Origin: Williamsia herbipolensis
Lineage (GTDB): Bacteria; Actinomycetota; Actinomycetes; Mycobacteriales; Mycobacteriaceae
Direction: 5' to 3'
Assembly (NCBI RefSeq): GCF_000964005.1
Contig: NZ_JXYP01000010.1
Location: 62,001 to 126,000, forward strand
DNA length: 64,000 bases
Below the pieces are notes generated by a model that did not search any database, was not told where the DNA came from, and was given only the letters and a program-made list of their open reading frames with translations. This document shows, piece by piece, positions 6,885 to 15,415 of this stretch (positions are counted from its first letter, which is position 1; each line of letters begins with the position of its first letter). The position numbers were made by a program, and so were the translations under genes.

Positions 6885-8525
6885 ATGACCCACTTTCGGA
6901 TGTGGACCGCGACGTGCGCGTCGGTCCTCGCACTTTCGGGTGCGGCCCTGTCGGGGGCGCAGGCAACTGCCGCCCCGGCGTCAGGTGGCGGCGCGTGCGC
7001 GCCGCTGTATGTGCTTGGTGTCCCGGGTACGGGGGAGACGAGCTCGACGGGGTCGACCAAGCTCGATTCGGGGATGCTCGGTGCGATCACCCGGCCGTTG
7101 TCGTCGTTGGCGGGGTCGCTGACCACTGATGTCGCCGTGCCGTATGACGCGGGGTTCGGTGGCGCTGTGAAGGGCGGCGATGAGCCGTACTCGCAGTCGG
7201 TCACCCAGGGCGCGACGCGGCTGACGAACACGATCAAGCAGACCGCGCAGAAGTGCTCGGACGCCCAGTTCGGGATCCTCGGCTATTCGCAGGGTGCGCA
7301 GGTCGTGTCGATGGTCGCCAAGGCGATCGGGCAGGGCTCGGGCCCGGTCGATGCCTCCCGTGTCGCGGGTGTTGCGCTGTTGGGTAACCCGGTCCGTCAG
7401 GCGGGTGCCCCGACGTTCGATGGGGGAGGGGACAAGCCGCAGTCCCCGTCCGGTGATGACTCGGGTTCGCTCGCCAAGCTCCCGGCCTACACCGCGCCCA
7501 CCCCGACCGGCGCCGGGATCGGGCCGACCGCTGACATCTCCGGTGACTACGGCCAGCTCGCAGGCCGGGTCGGGGACTTCTGCGCCACTGGCGATCTCGC
7601 GTGCGACGCTCCGGCGAACTCGCCTCTGATGCATGTGGTCACCAACATCGCCGGTTCGTCGAAGCTCGACCAGAAGGACCCCGTCGGCACCCTGGCCACC
7701 TTGGCGACGGCGTTGGGGTCGACCGCGATCAAGACCGGTGTCGATGTCATCAACCAGGACGTTTCCGGTGATTCCCTCGAGGACCTGTCGTACACGCCGT
7801 CGCAGCCGCTCTCGACCCGCCTCGCTGCTGCCTCTGATCCGCGGTCGCCGATGCCGAATGTCAACGACTCGATCAATGCGCTGGTCAAGGTCGGCACCAT
7901 CGGCTTCAACGCGGTGAAGACCGTGGTGAAGTCGGTGTTCACCCCTGACACGATCGCCCAGGTCGCCGCCGTCGGTTTGGCCAACCCGCTTGCTGCGCTC
8001 GGGGTTCTGGCGGCGAAGGTTCCGGCCGCGTTGGTCGAGCTGGTGCCGCCGTCGACGGTGTCGCGGTGGACCGACGAAGCGTTCCAGGCGGTGCAGACCG
8101 AGGTGACCGCAAACAGCGATCTGTTCAACCTCACCAACCTGGTGTCGTACTGGAACGCCGGGCAGACCCACACCTCCTACGCCAAGGCGACGACCGCCTC
8201 GGTGCCGAGTGCAGCGATGTATATCGCGCAGTGGTTCGCCGCCTTGGCCCACGACGCGGCCGGTCAGCACTCGTTCTCCCCGTACCGATCTGACGGTGTC
8301 CTCAACTACGACACCTCCTCGGGCAACAGCACCTCCTCGGTGTTCACACCGTCGGTGGAGATGCCGTCGACCACCACCACGTCGTCCTCGTCGACCTCGG
8401 GCTCGGATGCCTCGATCGGTGACGGCTCGTCCTACAACCCCGGCGGCGGAGACATCGTCGCCGGAACCCCAACCACCACCACGTCGACGGTCCCGTCGAC
8501 GCAGACCCACCCAGAAGGAGAATGA
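6885..8525 (+). CDS. Secreted cutinase-family serine esterase, first gene of the conjugation operon
   Basis: A 546-residue exported alpha/beta hydrolase. A signal peptide covers about residues 1-31 (cleavage after AQATA). The cutinase domain shows the nucleophile serine in GYSQGA (about residue 134), and the late Asp and His in CATGDLACDAP and the nearby PLMH segment (about residues 232 and 249). About 290 further residues follow, ending in a Ser/Thr/Pro-rich low-complexity tail. Cutinase-like proteins in mycolic-acid bacteria act on lipids and envelope esters. It is translationally coupled to the next gene, so it probably serves the conjugation machine, perhaps by loosening the outer lipid layer. 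Substrate is unknown. Confidence 0.8.
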   Translation: MTHFRMWTATCASVLALSGAALSGAQATAAPASGGGACAPLYVLGVPGTGETSSTGSTKLDSGMLGAITRPLSSLAGSLTTDVAVPYDAGFGGAVKGGDEPYSQSVTQGATRLTNTIKQTAQKCSDAQFGILGYSQGAQVVSMVAKAIGQGSGPVDASRVAGVALLGNPVRQAGAPTFDGGGDKPQSPSGDDSGSLAKLPAYTAPTPTGAGIGPTADISGDYGQLAGRVGDFCATGDLACDAPANSPLMHVVTNIAGSSKLDQKDPVGTLATLATALGSTAIKTGVDVINQDVSGDSLEDLSYTPSQPLSTRLAAASDPRSPMPNVNDSINALVKVGTIGFNAVKTVVKSVFTPDTIAQVAAVGLANPLAALGVLAAKVPAALVELVPPSTVSRWTDEAFQAVQTEVTANSDLFNLTNLVSYWNAGQTHTSYAKATTASVPSAAMYIAQWFAALAHDAAGQHSFSPYRSDGVLNYDTSSGNSTSSVFTPSVEMPSTTTTSSSSTSGSDASIGDGSSYNPGGGDIVAGTPTTTTSTVPSTQTHPEGE

Positions 8526-8527
8526 CC

Positions 8528-9757
8528 GTGTCCCAGCACCGGATGACCCGCACGACAGCAGGAGTGGTGCTCGCCGCCGCGATCACCGCCGCCACCGCCG
8601 GGCAGGCCCTCGCCGCACCTCCCGGTTCGGCGCCCCCCACGACAGACACCGCGCCCGGTTCCGCCCCCGCGCCCGCGCCCGCTCCGATCCCGCCGGGACC
8701 GTCGATCATCCCGGCGCCGACCTACGACGCCCCGGTGGTCTACGAGAACTCACCGGGCTACGTCGAACCGACCTACCGCGGCTCTTACAACCCGGTGCCC
8801 CCGGCGCTGCGCGCACCGCGGCGGGTTGCCCCCGTCGCCCCGGTGTTGCCCAACCAGCTCCGTCACCCCGGCGTCATCAAGCTCGGCAACCTGCACTTCG
8901 CCCAGGGCGTCATCTCTGATGCAGATGCCCACAACATCAACGGCCAGGCCGCGACCATCGAGGCCCGCACCGCCACCTACTACGAGTCGATCGGCTTCCC
9001 GAAGGATCAGGCCGCCCGCACCGCCGCCTCGACGACCGTCGGCATCCTCGCCGGCGGTGCCGCCGGTGCTGTGGCACTGGGCATCCCGGCAGCAGTTGCC
9101 GGGGCCATCGTGGGCCTCCCCGTCGGCGCCGGGGTCGGCGCCGCGACCGGTGCGATCGTCGGTGCCGTCGGCGGCACGCCGCTCTCGCCGGTGGGTAGCG
9201 CGGCTGGTGCTGCTGCTCTCGCAGGACCGGGCGCATTGATCGGTCTGGCCGCGGGCCCCGTCGTCGGTGCCCTCGCCGGCGGCGCCGGTGGCGCGGCCCT
9301 GGGTGCGCTCGGTGGCGCGGCCCTGGGCGGGATCATCGGCTACGCCGTCGGCGCAGGCGATCCCGGCGGAAACCCCAACGCTCCGTTGGGTGGAGCGACG
9401 AACGAGGCTCCGATCCTGTCGAAGCCTGCGCCGCCCAACCCCGAGGCCAACCAGTACGAGTTGCACCTGGATCGGGCGAACCTGCCCGGCAACGGGAAGG
9501 TCGACTACGTCGTTAACAAGTCCGGCGATGTCTCCGGCGAGATCAACGTCGGCCCGATCAAGGCCCCGATCGCGATCTCGCATCAGCAGGCCGACGCTCC
9601 GTTCCAGGCCGCCGGGGCTCTCGCCCAGACCGCCCGCGACGCCGTCGCCCAGGGTGTCGCCGACTTCGGCCGCCAGGCACAGAAGGCGTTTCCCGGCTTG
9701 AAGATCACCTACCCGCAGCTCGCCCCCGCTCCCGCAGCGGGCAAGCACCGAAAGTAG
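8528..9757 (+). CDS. Secreted glycine-zipper protein of the conjugation operon
   Basis: A 409-residue exported protein. A signal peptide ends near ALAAPP; then comes a Pro/Ala-rich stretch, a helical section, and a long Gly/Ala-rich region (about residues 170-280) with repeated GxxxG-type spacing typical of membrane-inserting glycine zippers. The C-terminus is a soluble domain ending in basic GKHRK. The GTG at 8528 is preferred: AAGGAG is seven bases upstream, whereas it would be only one base from the ATG at 8522 that overlaps the cutinase stop. It could form an envelope pore or act as a surface protein; that is inference. Confidence 0.7.
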   Translation: MSQHRMTRTTAGVVLAAAITAATAGQALAAPPGSAPPTTDTAPGSAPAPAPAPIPPGPSIIPAPTYDAPVVYENSPGYVEPTYRGSYNPVPPALRAPRRVAPVAPVLPNQLRHPGVIKLGNLHFAQGVISDADAHNINGQAATIEARTATYYESIGFPKDQAARTAASTTVGILAGGAAGAVALGIPAAVAGAIVGLPVGAGVGAATGAIVGAVGGTPLSPVGSAAGAAALAGPGALIGLAAGPVVGALAGGAGGAALGALGGAALGGIIGYAVGAGDPGGNPNAPLGGATNEAPILSKPAPPNPEANQYELHLDRANLPGNGKVDYVVNKSGDVSGEINVGPIKAPIAISHQQADAPFQAAGALAQTARDAVAQGVADFGRQAQKAFPGLKITYPQLAPAPAAGKHRK

Positions 9758-9767
9758 TTGACCTGCA

Positions 9768-10325
9768 ATGAACCTGTCGCACACCACCAGCGCACACCAC
9801 CACCCGGCTTTCCGCCGTGTGTTGGTGGTGTGCGGCACCCTCGCTGTCCTCGCCGTGGCCACCGGGTGCGGCGATGACTCGGCCCCCTCACTGGCCGACT
9901 TCGCCCCCGACCGCAGCCAGGTCAGCCAAATACCTCCAATTCCTGCGATCACCCCGATTGCGTGCGACCCGTCCTCTGCCGCGCCGGGGGAGACGGTGAC
10001 CCGCGGCCGCGGGGACCACGACTCCGGGATCGGCGCTGTCGCCAACTACCACTGGTCGGTCATCACCGCCCGCGACTCCACCCGCGCCGCCGACGCTGTC
10101 GCCCAGGGCGCCGCGATGGGCCGCCCCCAGAACCTCTCCGATGCCCTGGCCGGGTTCCCACCCGGCACCACCTACTGCCTGCGGTTGCGCCAAACCGACC
10201 CGTCCACAGTGCTGTTCACCCTCGACTACAAACCCCCGAGTGGGGCGGATGCGGAGTACAAGATGCGCGCCACCGTCACCGGCGCTCCTGGCGCGGTCCG
10301 AGTGGCCGGGGAGGTCGAGCAGTGA
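9768..10325 (+). CDS. Lipoprotein of the conjugation operon
   Basis: A 185-residue precursor. The N-terminus has a histidine-rich leader, a hydrophobic segment (VLVVCGTLAVLAVATG) and a lipobox VATGC at about residue 34, so it should be lipid-anchored on the outer face of the cell membrane. The mature part has two further cysteines and no motif I recognise. It overlaps the next gene by four bases (GTGA). A structural T4SS role is inferred from context. Confidence 0.7.
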   Translation: MNLSHTTSAHHHPAFRRVLVVCGTLAVLAVATGCGDDSAPSLADFAPDRSQVSQIPPIPAITPIACDPSSAAPGETVTRGRGDHDSGIGAVANYHWSVITARDSTRAADAVAQGAAMGRPQNLSDALAGFPPGTTYCLRLRQTDPSTVLFTLDYKPPSGADAEYKMRATVTGAPGAVRVAGEVEQ

Positions 10326-11251
10326 GCGACGACCGGTGGGGCTGGGTCACCGCCCCCGCATCGACAACCCCGCAACCGCCCGCTGACGGCATCGAGGAGA
10401 AGCAACACTTCACCAACTCCCCGGTCCCCGGCGCCGGGCACGACGCATTGGACCTCTGGGCGCCCGCCGCGCCCGCGACACCGCCGGGCGATTCCTACCC
10501 GGCGCCGGGAGACGACCTGGCCTACTCGGCGGTCGACGACTCCGCGCACCGCGGCGATATCGCTGTCGGCGGCCACGGTCCCGGCGATGACGCCCCGACC
10601 GCGCAGTGGGCAGCGGTGACACCGACACCAGCACAGCAGGACTGGGCCGAGCAGTGGGCAGCACCCACTGACGATCGCCTGGACCGTCTCGTGGTCGACG
10701 GCCGCGCCCGCAAGGCCCGCAGTCGATCGCTACGGCGAATCGGGATTGTCGCTGCGTTCGTCGCAGTCCTGGCCGCGGTCATCGCCATCGGCGTGGTCGT
10801 GGTTCTCCCCGGCGACGACTCGTCAGCCCCAGCCGCGAAGTCTGCCGGACCGGCACCGCAGGGATGGTGCGCCAGCGGCACTAACGGGGACACCACCACC
10901 GTGGCCACCGGTGGGGATCAGAAGACCCCGGTCGGTGTGATCGCGTCGTTTGTCTCCGCCCTCATCGACGCCCGTTCGGCGGCTGCGGCTCGGGCAACGA
11001 TGGCCCAGACCGCGCTCGCCCCGACACTTGACCAGCTTCAAGGGTGGATCACCGCACTGCCGCCGGCGAACGGGTGGTGCGCGCAGATCACGACCACCGA
11101 TTCCGCTTCTCGAGTGCTCGTCGACCTCCGGTTGCACTCCGGGGCCGACCCACTACAGGTCGGGCACCGCATGACCTTCTATCTGTCCGCGACCACTCCG
11201 ACGGCGTGGGTCATCGACGCGATCGTCTCCGATGAAGGGAGCCAACCGTGA
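10322..11251 (+). CDS. Membrane-anchored VirB8/TcpC-like protein candidate
   Basis: A 309-residue bitopic protein: an acidic Pro/Ala-rich cytoplasmic region of about 135 residues, one transmembrane helix (IGIVAAFVAVLAAVIAIGV), then an extracytoplasmic domain of about 145 residues. That topology and size recall VirB8/TcpC-type T4SS scaffold proteins, but no sequence motif confirms this. The GTG start at 10322 overlaps the preceding stop codon, as is usual in this operon; open frame upstream of it is shadow sequence. Confidence 0.65.
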   Translation: MSDDRWGWVTAPASTTPQPPADGIEEKQHFTNSPVPGAGHDALDLWAPAAPATPPGDSYPAPGDDLAYSAVDDSAHRGDIAVGGHGPGDDAPTAQWAAVTPTPAQQDWAEQWAAPTDDRLDRLVVDGRARKARSRSLRRIGIVAAFVAVLAAVIAIGVVVVLPGDDSSAPAAKSAGPAPQGWCASGTNGDTTTVATGGDQKTPVGVIASFVSALIDARSAAAARATMAQTALAPTLDQLQGWITALPPANGWCAQITTTDSASRVLVDLRLHSGADPLQVGHRMTFYLSATTPTAWVIDAIVSDEGSQP

Positions 11252-11844
11252 TGACCGATCACGACGAGGCGTACACCAACACCCACCCCGACGCCGAAGC
11301 CGCCGTTGCGCAACCAACGTCCTGGCGCACCGACGAACTGACCTCCGGGCACAACCTGCCGCCGCTGTTCGCCCTCGTCGGCGCGGCCGGGGGAGTGGGC
11401 ACCACCACCCTCGCCAAAATGTGGGCACCGGCGGCCGATTCCGGACAGCTGTGGCCCGCCAACCGCGGCTCCACCCAGTGGTGCGTCCTCGTCGCGCGGC
11501 TGTCGATGGCCGGGGTCGACGACGCCGCCAACCGGCTACGCAACGACATCGTCCCCGAGCCCGTCGATGTGTTCGGCATCATCTGGACCCCTCCTCGTCC
11601 GGGCCGCATCCCCAAAGAGGTCGCCCGCTACGCCGCCACCGTCGGGGAGAACGTCGATCACACCTGGACGTTGCCCTGGATCGACGAACTGGTCCTCGCC
11701 CGCCGCGACGCGCTGGCGGCGTGGCTCCCCGGAACCCCGCTGCCCGACAAGAAATCCACCGATCTCGCTGTCGGACCTCCGCTGTCGGTGTGCACCGTCG
11801 GCGCCGACATCGTCTCCACGGTCACCGCCCGGTACCGCGGATAA
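11251..11844 (+). CDS. Deviant P-loop (ParA/MinD-like) protein
   Basis: A 197-residue cytoplasmic protein with the deviant Walker A motif GAAGGVGTTTLA near residue 45, which is like ParA/MinD ATPases except that the usual lysine positions are occupied by Val and Thr. The rest has no clear Walker B motif, and length is short for the family. It may be a nucleotide-binding or degenerate partner helping to position the secretion machine. The ATG at 11251 or the GTG at 11248 could be the start; both touch the previous stop codon. Confidence 0.6.
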   Translation: MTDHDEAYTNTHPDAEAAVAQPTSWRTDELTSGHNLPPLFALVGAAGGVGTTTLAKMWAPAADSGQLWPANRGSTQWCVLVARLSMAGVDDAANRLRNDIVPEPVDVFGIIWTPPRPGRIPKEVARYAATVGENVDHTWTLPWIDELVLARRDALAAWLPGTPLPDKKSTDLAVGPPLSVCTVGADIVSTVTARYRG

Positions 11845-11869
11845 CCAACCCCCACCAGAAGGAACAGAC

Positions 11870-12145
11870 ATGACCATGCGCTCCACGATCACCAACATCG
11901 CCGACTCGATCACCGTCAACCCCACCGCCCCTCCCGGTTCCGACAAGCTGCTGACCGTCGTCTCCTGGGCCGGATGGCTGGCCATGATCGCCGCCGTCGT
12001 CGCCCTCGTCGCCGCCGGCGCCAAGTTCGGATTCGAGAAGTCCCACGGCACCGCCGACAACGCCGCGGCCACCAAGGTCGCCTGGACGCTGGTCGGTTGC
12101 GTCGTCATCGCCACCGCCGGCGGTCTCGTCGGCGCACTCGTCTGA
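11870..12145 (+). CDS. VirB2/TrbC-like pilin candidate 1
   Basis: A 91-residue peptide with two hydrophobic helices (about residues 28-50 and 71-91) joined by a short polar loop. Size and topology match VirB2/TrbC pilins of type IV secretion systems. AAGGA lies about seven bases upstream of the ATG. It is clearly related to the next small gene (shared pattern W-x2-WLA, then a Gly/Ala-rich second helix ending GA-L), pointing to a tandem duplication. Confidence 0.65.
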   Translation: MTMRSTITNIADSITVNPTAPPGSDKLLTVVSWAGWLAMIAAVVALVAAGAKFGFEKSHGTADNAAATKVAWTLVGCVVIATAGGLVGALV

Positions 12146-12214
12146 CCACGAGCTTCCGCAGAGCCCGCACCCCCACAGAACAGGCACACCCCATGAACCA
12201 GACAGGGACACAAC

Positions 12215-12445
12215 ATGAACGACGGAATGGACGCCGCCTACGCCCGACTCGAGCAGGTCTTGGGCTGGGTCGCCTGGCTTGCATGTCTGCTGGCCGTGGC
12301 CCGGTTGATCTGGATCGGGGGCCTGTTCTATCAGGCCAAACAGGACGGCCACGGAGCCGACGGGGTGGAGAACATCGTCGCGAACTTGATGGCGGCGATC
12401 GTGGTCGGCGCATCCGGGGCAATCGCCGGGGCGCTGCTGTCCTGA
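12215..12445 (+). CDS. VirB2/TrbC-like pilin candidate 2
   Basis: A 76-residue peptide with two hydrophobic helices and a loop containing QDGHGADG. It aligns along its whole length with the preceding 91-residue peptide, lacking about 15 residues of its N-terminus. The 69-base gap between them holds no gene. Two diverged copies may form a mixed pilus or serve as separate membrane subunits. Confidence 0.6.
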   Translation: MNDGMDAAYARLEQVLGWVAWLACLLAVARLIWIGGLFYQAKQDGHGADGVENIVANLMAAIVVGASGAIAGALLS

Positions 12446-13053
12446 CCGGGCTCCTGGCCGCGACCGCCCTGCTGGCCGGGTGCGGCAGCGACAAGCCTGC
12501 CGGTACCGACCCGGCCAGCTCCGTCGCACAGGTCGCCCCCGATGCACCACCCACCGGTCTGGACTGGGCGTCGTTCCAGGGCATGAAAGTGCCGACGGCC
12601 GACCAGGGGCCGCACGCCTCGATCCCGATCGTCGCCCCCCACGGTTTCGACCACAACGGGCCCGGCGCCGGGCTGGCCGCAATCAACGCGACGGTCCGGA
12701 TGAGCGTGGCCGCCGACGACCAGTGGTCCGACGTCGGCAACCAGCTCCTCGCCCCTGGCCCGTCCCGGGACGCCTGGACCATCGAGCGGGTTCGGGTGTC
12801 GATCACCGCACCGGCCACCGATCCGCCGAAGATCTGCGGATACCAGATGCGCAAGTACACCCCGCAGCGCGCCGACGTCGCGATCATCGCCCGCCAGAAG
12901 GACGGCTCCTACACCTCCAACGCCGCGTCAGTGGTGTGGGGCGCCGAGGGCGACTGGCAGCTCCAACTGCCCGTTTCGTCGTCGACTGCCTCGACGGTTA
13001 CCGCGGTGGACGGCATCCCGCCGTCGACGATCGCACTGAAAGGCCAATGCTGA
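12409..13053 (+). CDS. Lipoprotein with no canonical start codon
   Basis: The reading frame encodes a convincing lipoprotein: basic RGNRRG, hydrophobic VLTGLLAATAL, lipobox LLAGC (cysteine at 12481), then a 190-residue mature domain containing conserved-looking tryptophans and two cysteines. However, no ATG, GTG or TTG exists in frame between the ATG at 12283 and the lipobox. The coordinates given assume initiation at ATC 12409, which would yield a normal 24-residue signal peptide; starting at 12283 would add a basic, unlikely 42-residue leader. Either way it overlaps the pilin-like gene. A sequence error or programmed frameshift is also possible. Confidence 0.55.
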   Translation, partial: RIRGNRRGAAVLTGLLAATALLAGCGSDKPAGTDPASSVAQVAPDAPPTGLDWASFQGMKVPTADQGPHASIPIVAPHGFDHNGPGAGLAAINATVRMSVAADDQWSDVGNQLLAPGPSRDAWTIERVRVSITAPATDPPKICGYQMRKYTPQRADVAIIARQKDGSYTSNAASVVWGAEGDWQLQLPVSSSTASTVTAVDGIPPSTIALKGQC

Positions 13054-13901
13054 TGAACGCGCCGCGGTCGGTGTTCCCGACCACCGCACCCAAGCCGACC
13101 TCCCGCAAAGGGGTGTGGCTCAGCGTCATCGCGATCATCGTCGTCCTGGCGATCGCCGGTGTGCTCGTGGTCGTCCTGAACCACAGCACCACCAACCCCG
13201 CGACGGCACCCGCGACCACGACCGCCCCCACCACGGCCCCGCCGACGTCCACGGCGACCGGTGGGTCTGGGTTCACCGGCACCACCGTCGACAAGTTCAA
13301 CAAACCTGTACAGCTCCCCGCCAATCCAGCCGGGGAGATCCTGCCGCAGACCGGGAGAACCCCCGCCGATGAGAACGGCGTCCCCGCTGGACTGATGTGG
13401 CAGAAGCTCTACGACCTGCCCATCGTCCCGTTCTCCACCTCCGACGGACCTACCGAGGTCAAAGATGGTGTCGCGCAGGGGTGGGCGCGTACCCCGCAGG
13501 GCGCAGCTCTGGCCGGGGTCTCCATCCTCGCGCTGTGGTTGAGTGCCCCCGACGACGTCGCCGCGACGGTGCAACGGACTCTGCTATCGGGGGAGACCGC
13601 AGCTATCGAACAGGTGGCGAAAACCTCGCGGCCGGTGCGCAAGGTCGCCCTGACCAATCCAGATCTCGCCGCCGGCACGATGCAAGGTGTCAGCGTCACG
13701 AACTACTCCAGCACCTTCGCATCAGTGGAGATCGCATCGGGGCCGGTCTACCCCGACGACAACCCCTCCGGCGGATACAGCGTCTCGACGCTGGCAATGA
13801 CGTGGTCCGATGGCACCTGGAAGCTCATCGTCACCCCGACCAGTCCCGGCCGCCCGGAGATTCGGTTCGCGATCGCGGGGATGAGCCCATGGACCGACTG
13901 A
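13053..13901 (+). CDS. Membrane-anchored T4SS accessory protein with Thr/Pro linker
   Basis: A 282-residue bitopic protein: short basic cytoplasmic end, one transmembrane helix (VWLSVIAIIVVLAIAGVLVVV), a Thr/Ala/Pro linker (about residues 45-70) and an extracytoplasmic domain with a TPQGAALAGV motif near residue 150, seen in uncharacterised actinobacterial membrane proteins of mobile elements. Chosen start is ATG 13053, with AAAGG nine bases upstream; ATG 13047 is too close to it. It overlaps the VirB6-like gene by 13 bases. Function is inferred only from the operon. Confidence 0.65.
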   Translation: MNAPRSVFPTTAPKPTSRKGVWLSVIAIIVVLAIAGVLVVVLNHSTTNPATAPATTTAPTTAPPTSTATGGSGFTGTTVDKFNKPVQLPANPAGEILPQTGRTPADENGVPAGLMWQKLYDLPIVPFSTSDGPTEVKDGVAQGWARTPQGAALAGVSILALWLSAPDDVAATVQRTLLSGETAAIEQVAKTSRPVRKVALTNPDLAAGTMQGVSVTNYSSTFASVEIASGPVYPDDNPSGGYSVSTLAMTWSDGTWKLIVTPTSPGRPEIRFAIAGMSPWTD

Positions 13902-15415
13902 GAACGGCACTGCGCCGCACACTCACAGCTTTTCTCGTCACTGCGCTCGTGGCGTTCGGCGGCGCGGCCATCGTGCCGAGCGCAGCTCCGGTGGCCCAGG
14001 CGAACCCGATCACCGACGCGGTCTGCGCCGCCGGGCAAGCCATAGCCCCCGGGTCCTGCACTGCGGCAAAGGCCGTGGGCGGGGCGGCCAAAGATGCCGT
14101 GAAAGACGTTGCTTCCGACGGCTTCAAGGGGATTGTGAAGTCGATCCTGCAGGGCGCGGGGACCGCGATGGTGACGGTGCTGACTTGGTTCGTGCGGATA
14201 CCGACCCCGCAGGCGGCGCAGTATTCGGCGATCCAGAAGGTCAAGGAACTGACGCTGCGGTTGCAGTTGATCTTCATGGCGTTGTCGATCGTGGTCGGTG
14301 CGATCCGGTTGATGCTGGCCAAACGCCACGCGGTCTATGCCGCCGGCGAGGAGCAGTTCCAGGCGATGGGCCGCGCGGTCATCGGGGCGTGGATGTTCGG
14401 CGGGTTCTTGACCGCGCTGAGTCAGGGCACCGACGCACTGTCGATCGCGTGGCTGAACTCGGTGACCAAAGGTGAAGCGCCGTCGAAGGTCATCGAACGG
14501 ATCGTCAACGTCAACGTTCTGATGGGCATGGGATCGGGCCTGGTGTTGATCATCGCCATCCTCGGTGTACTGGGGGCGATCTTCCAGGCCGTCGTTCTCG
14601 TTGTCCGCCAGGCGATGTTGATCCTGGTGACCGCCTACATCCCGATCATGGGTGCCGCCTCGGGAACCGAACTCGGCAAGGCCGCGTACTCCAAGACGGT
14701 GCGCTGGGTCATCGCCCTGTTGCTGTGGAAACTCGTCGCGGCGAGCTGCTTCGTCGCCGCGTTCACCCTGGCCGGTGCCAGTGGCGCCAACGATCAGGCC
14801 CAGGTCCTCTACGGGTTCATTCTGCTGTTCCTCTCGGCGTTGGTGTTGCCGATGCTGATGAAACTCGTCTCGGCCGGGCTGTCGATGTCGGGGGGCTCCG
14901 GTCTGGCTGCGGGCGCGATGGTCGCCGGCGCTGTCGCGGCGGGTGGAACCCTTGCCGCGTCCGGTGGTGCATCGGCCGCTGGTGGCGGTGCGGCATCGAC
15001 CGCAGGTCAGTCCGGCGCCGCCACAAGCGGTCTGAGCAGTGGCGGTGGCTCTGGTGGCGGCGACGGCGGCGGTGGCGGCGGCGGGGTGTCGCGGATGTCG
15101 GGGGCGGGTAGCTCCGAGGGCGCGGGCGCGATGGCCTCGGGCGGATCGTCTGGTGGCGGCCGCGGCCCGACCTCGGGCGGTGGTGGCGCGGAGATGAGTG
15201 GTGCGTCATCGAACGTGCCGTCGTCGTCGGCGATGCCGCCCCCGGATTCGTCATCCGGTGGCGGCGGGGGTGGTTCGTCATCCGGTGGTGGTGGCGGAAA
15301 CCGGTTCTCCGCAGCGGGTGACGCGATGGCCGCGACGAACGTCATGTCGCAGTCAGCCCAAGCGTTCTTCGACAGCGGCGACGACGGCATGGGTGCCGAG
15401 GGAGGGATGCGCTGA
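13889..15415 (+). CDS. VirB6/TrbL-like polytopic channel protein
   Basis: A 508-residue inner membrane protein: N-terminal signal-like segment (residues 8-35), then about five or six hydrophobic helices between residues 85 and 330, and a long Gly/Ser-rich tail (about residues 340-480) that is strikingly repetitive. This arrangement is typical of VirB6/TrbL-type proteins of actinobacterial conjugation systems, which line the DNA path through the membrane. The ATG at 13889 fits a short overlap with the preceding gene, and the following gene begins with a TGATG overlap. Confidence 0.75.
   Translation: MDRLRTALRRTLTAFLVTALVAFGGAAIVPSAAPVAQANPITDAVCAAGQAIAPGSCTAAKAVGGAAKDAVKDVASDGFKGIVKSILQGAGTAMVTVLTWFVRIPTPQAAQYSAIQKVKELTLRLQLIFMALSIVVGAIRLMLAKRHAVYAAGEEQFQAMGRAVIGAWMFGGFLTALSQGTDALSIAWLNSVTKGEAPSKVIERIVNVNVLMGMGSGLVLIIAILGVLGAIFQAVVLVVRQAMLILVTAYIPIMGAASGTELGKAAYSKTVRWVIALLLWKLVAASCFVAAFTLAGASGANDQAQVLYGFILLFLSALVLPMLMKLVSAGLSMSGGSGLAAGAMVAGAVAAGGTLAASGGASAAGGGAASTAGQSGAATSGLSSGGGSGGGDGGGGGGGVSRMSGAGSSEGAGAMASGGSSGGGRGPTSGGGGAEMSGASSNVPSSSAMPPPDSSSGGGGGGSSSGGGGGNRFSAAGDAMAATNVMSQSAQAFFDSGDDGMGAEGGMR

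Noticed and set aside
6981-8510. Long antisense open frame opposite the cutinase gene
   Set aside because: Arg-rich shadow of a high-GC gene; no motif, and the sense strand has clear catalytic residues and signal peptide.
8750-10045. 431-codon minus-strand open frame
   Set aside because: Gly/Arg/Asp-rich shadow of two well-supported plus-strand genes.
15000-15300. Gly/Ser-coding repeats in the VirB6-like gene as a possible DNA repeat array or CRISPR
   Set aside because: Irregular glycine/serine codon runs within a coding tail; no spacer-repeat structure. No CRISPR array was seen anywhere in the window.
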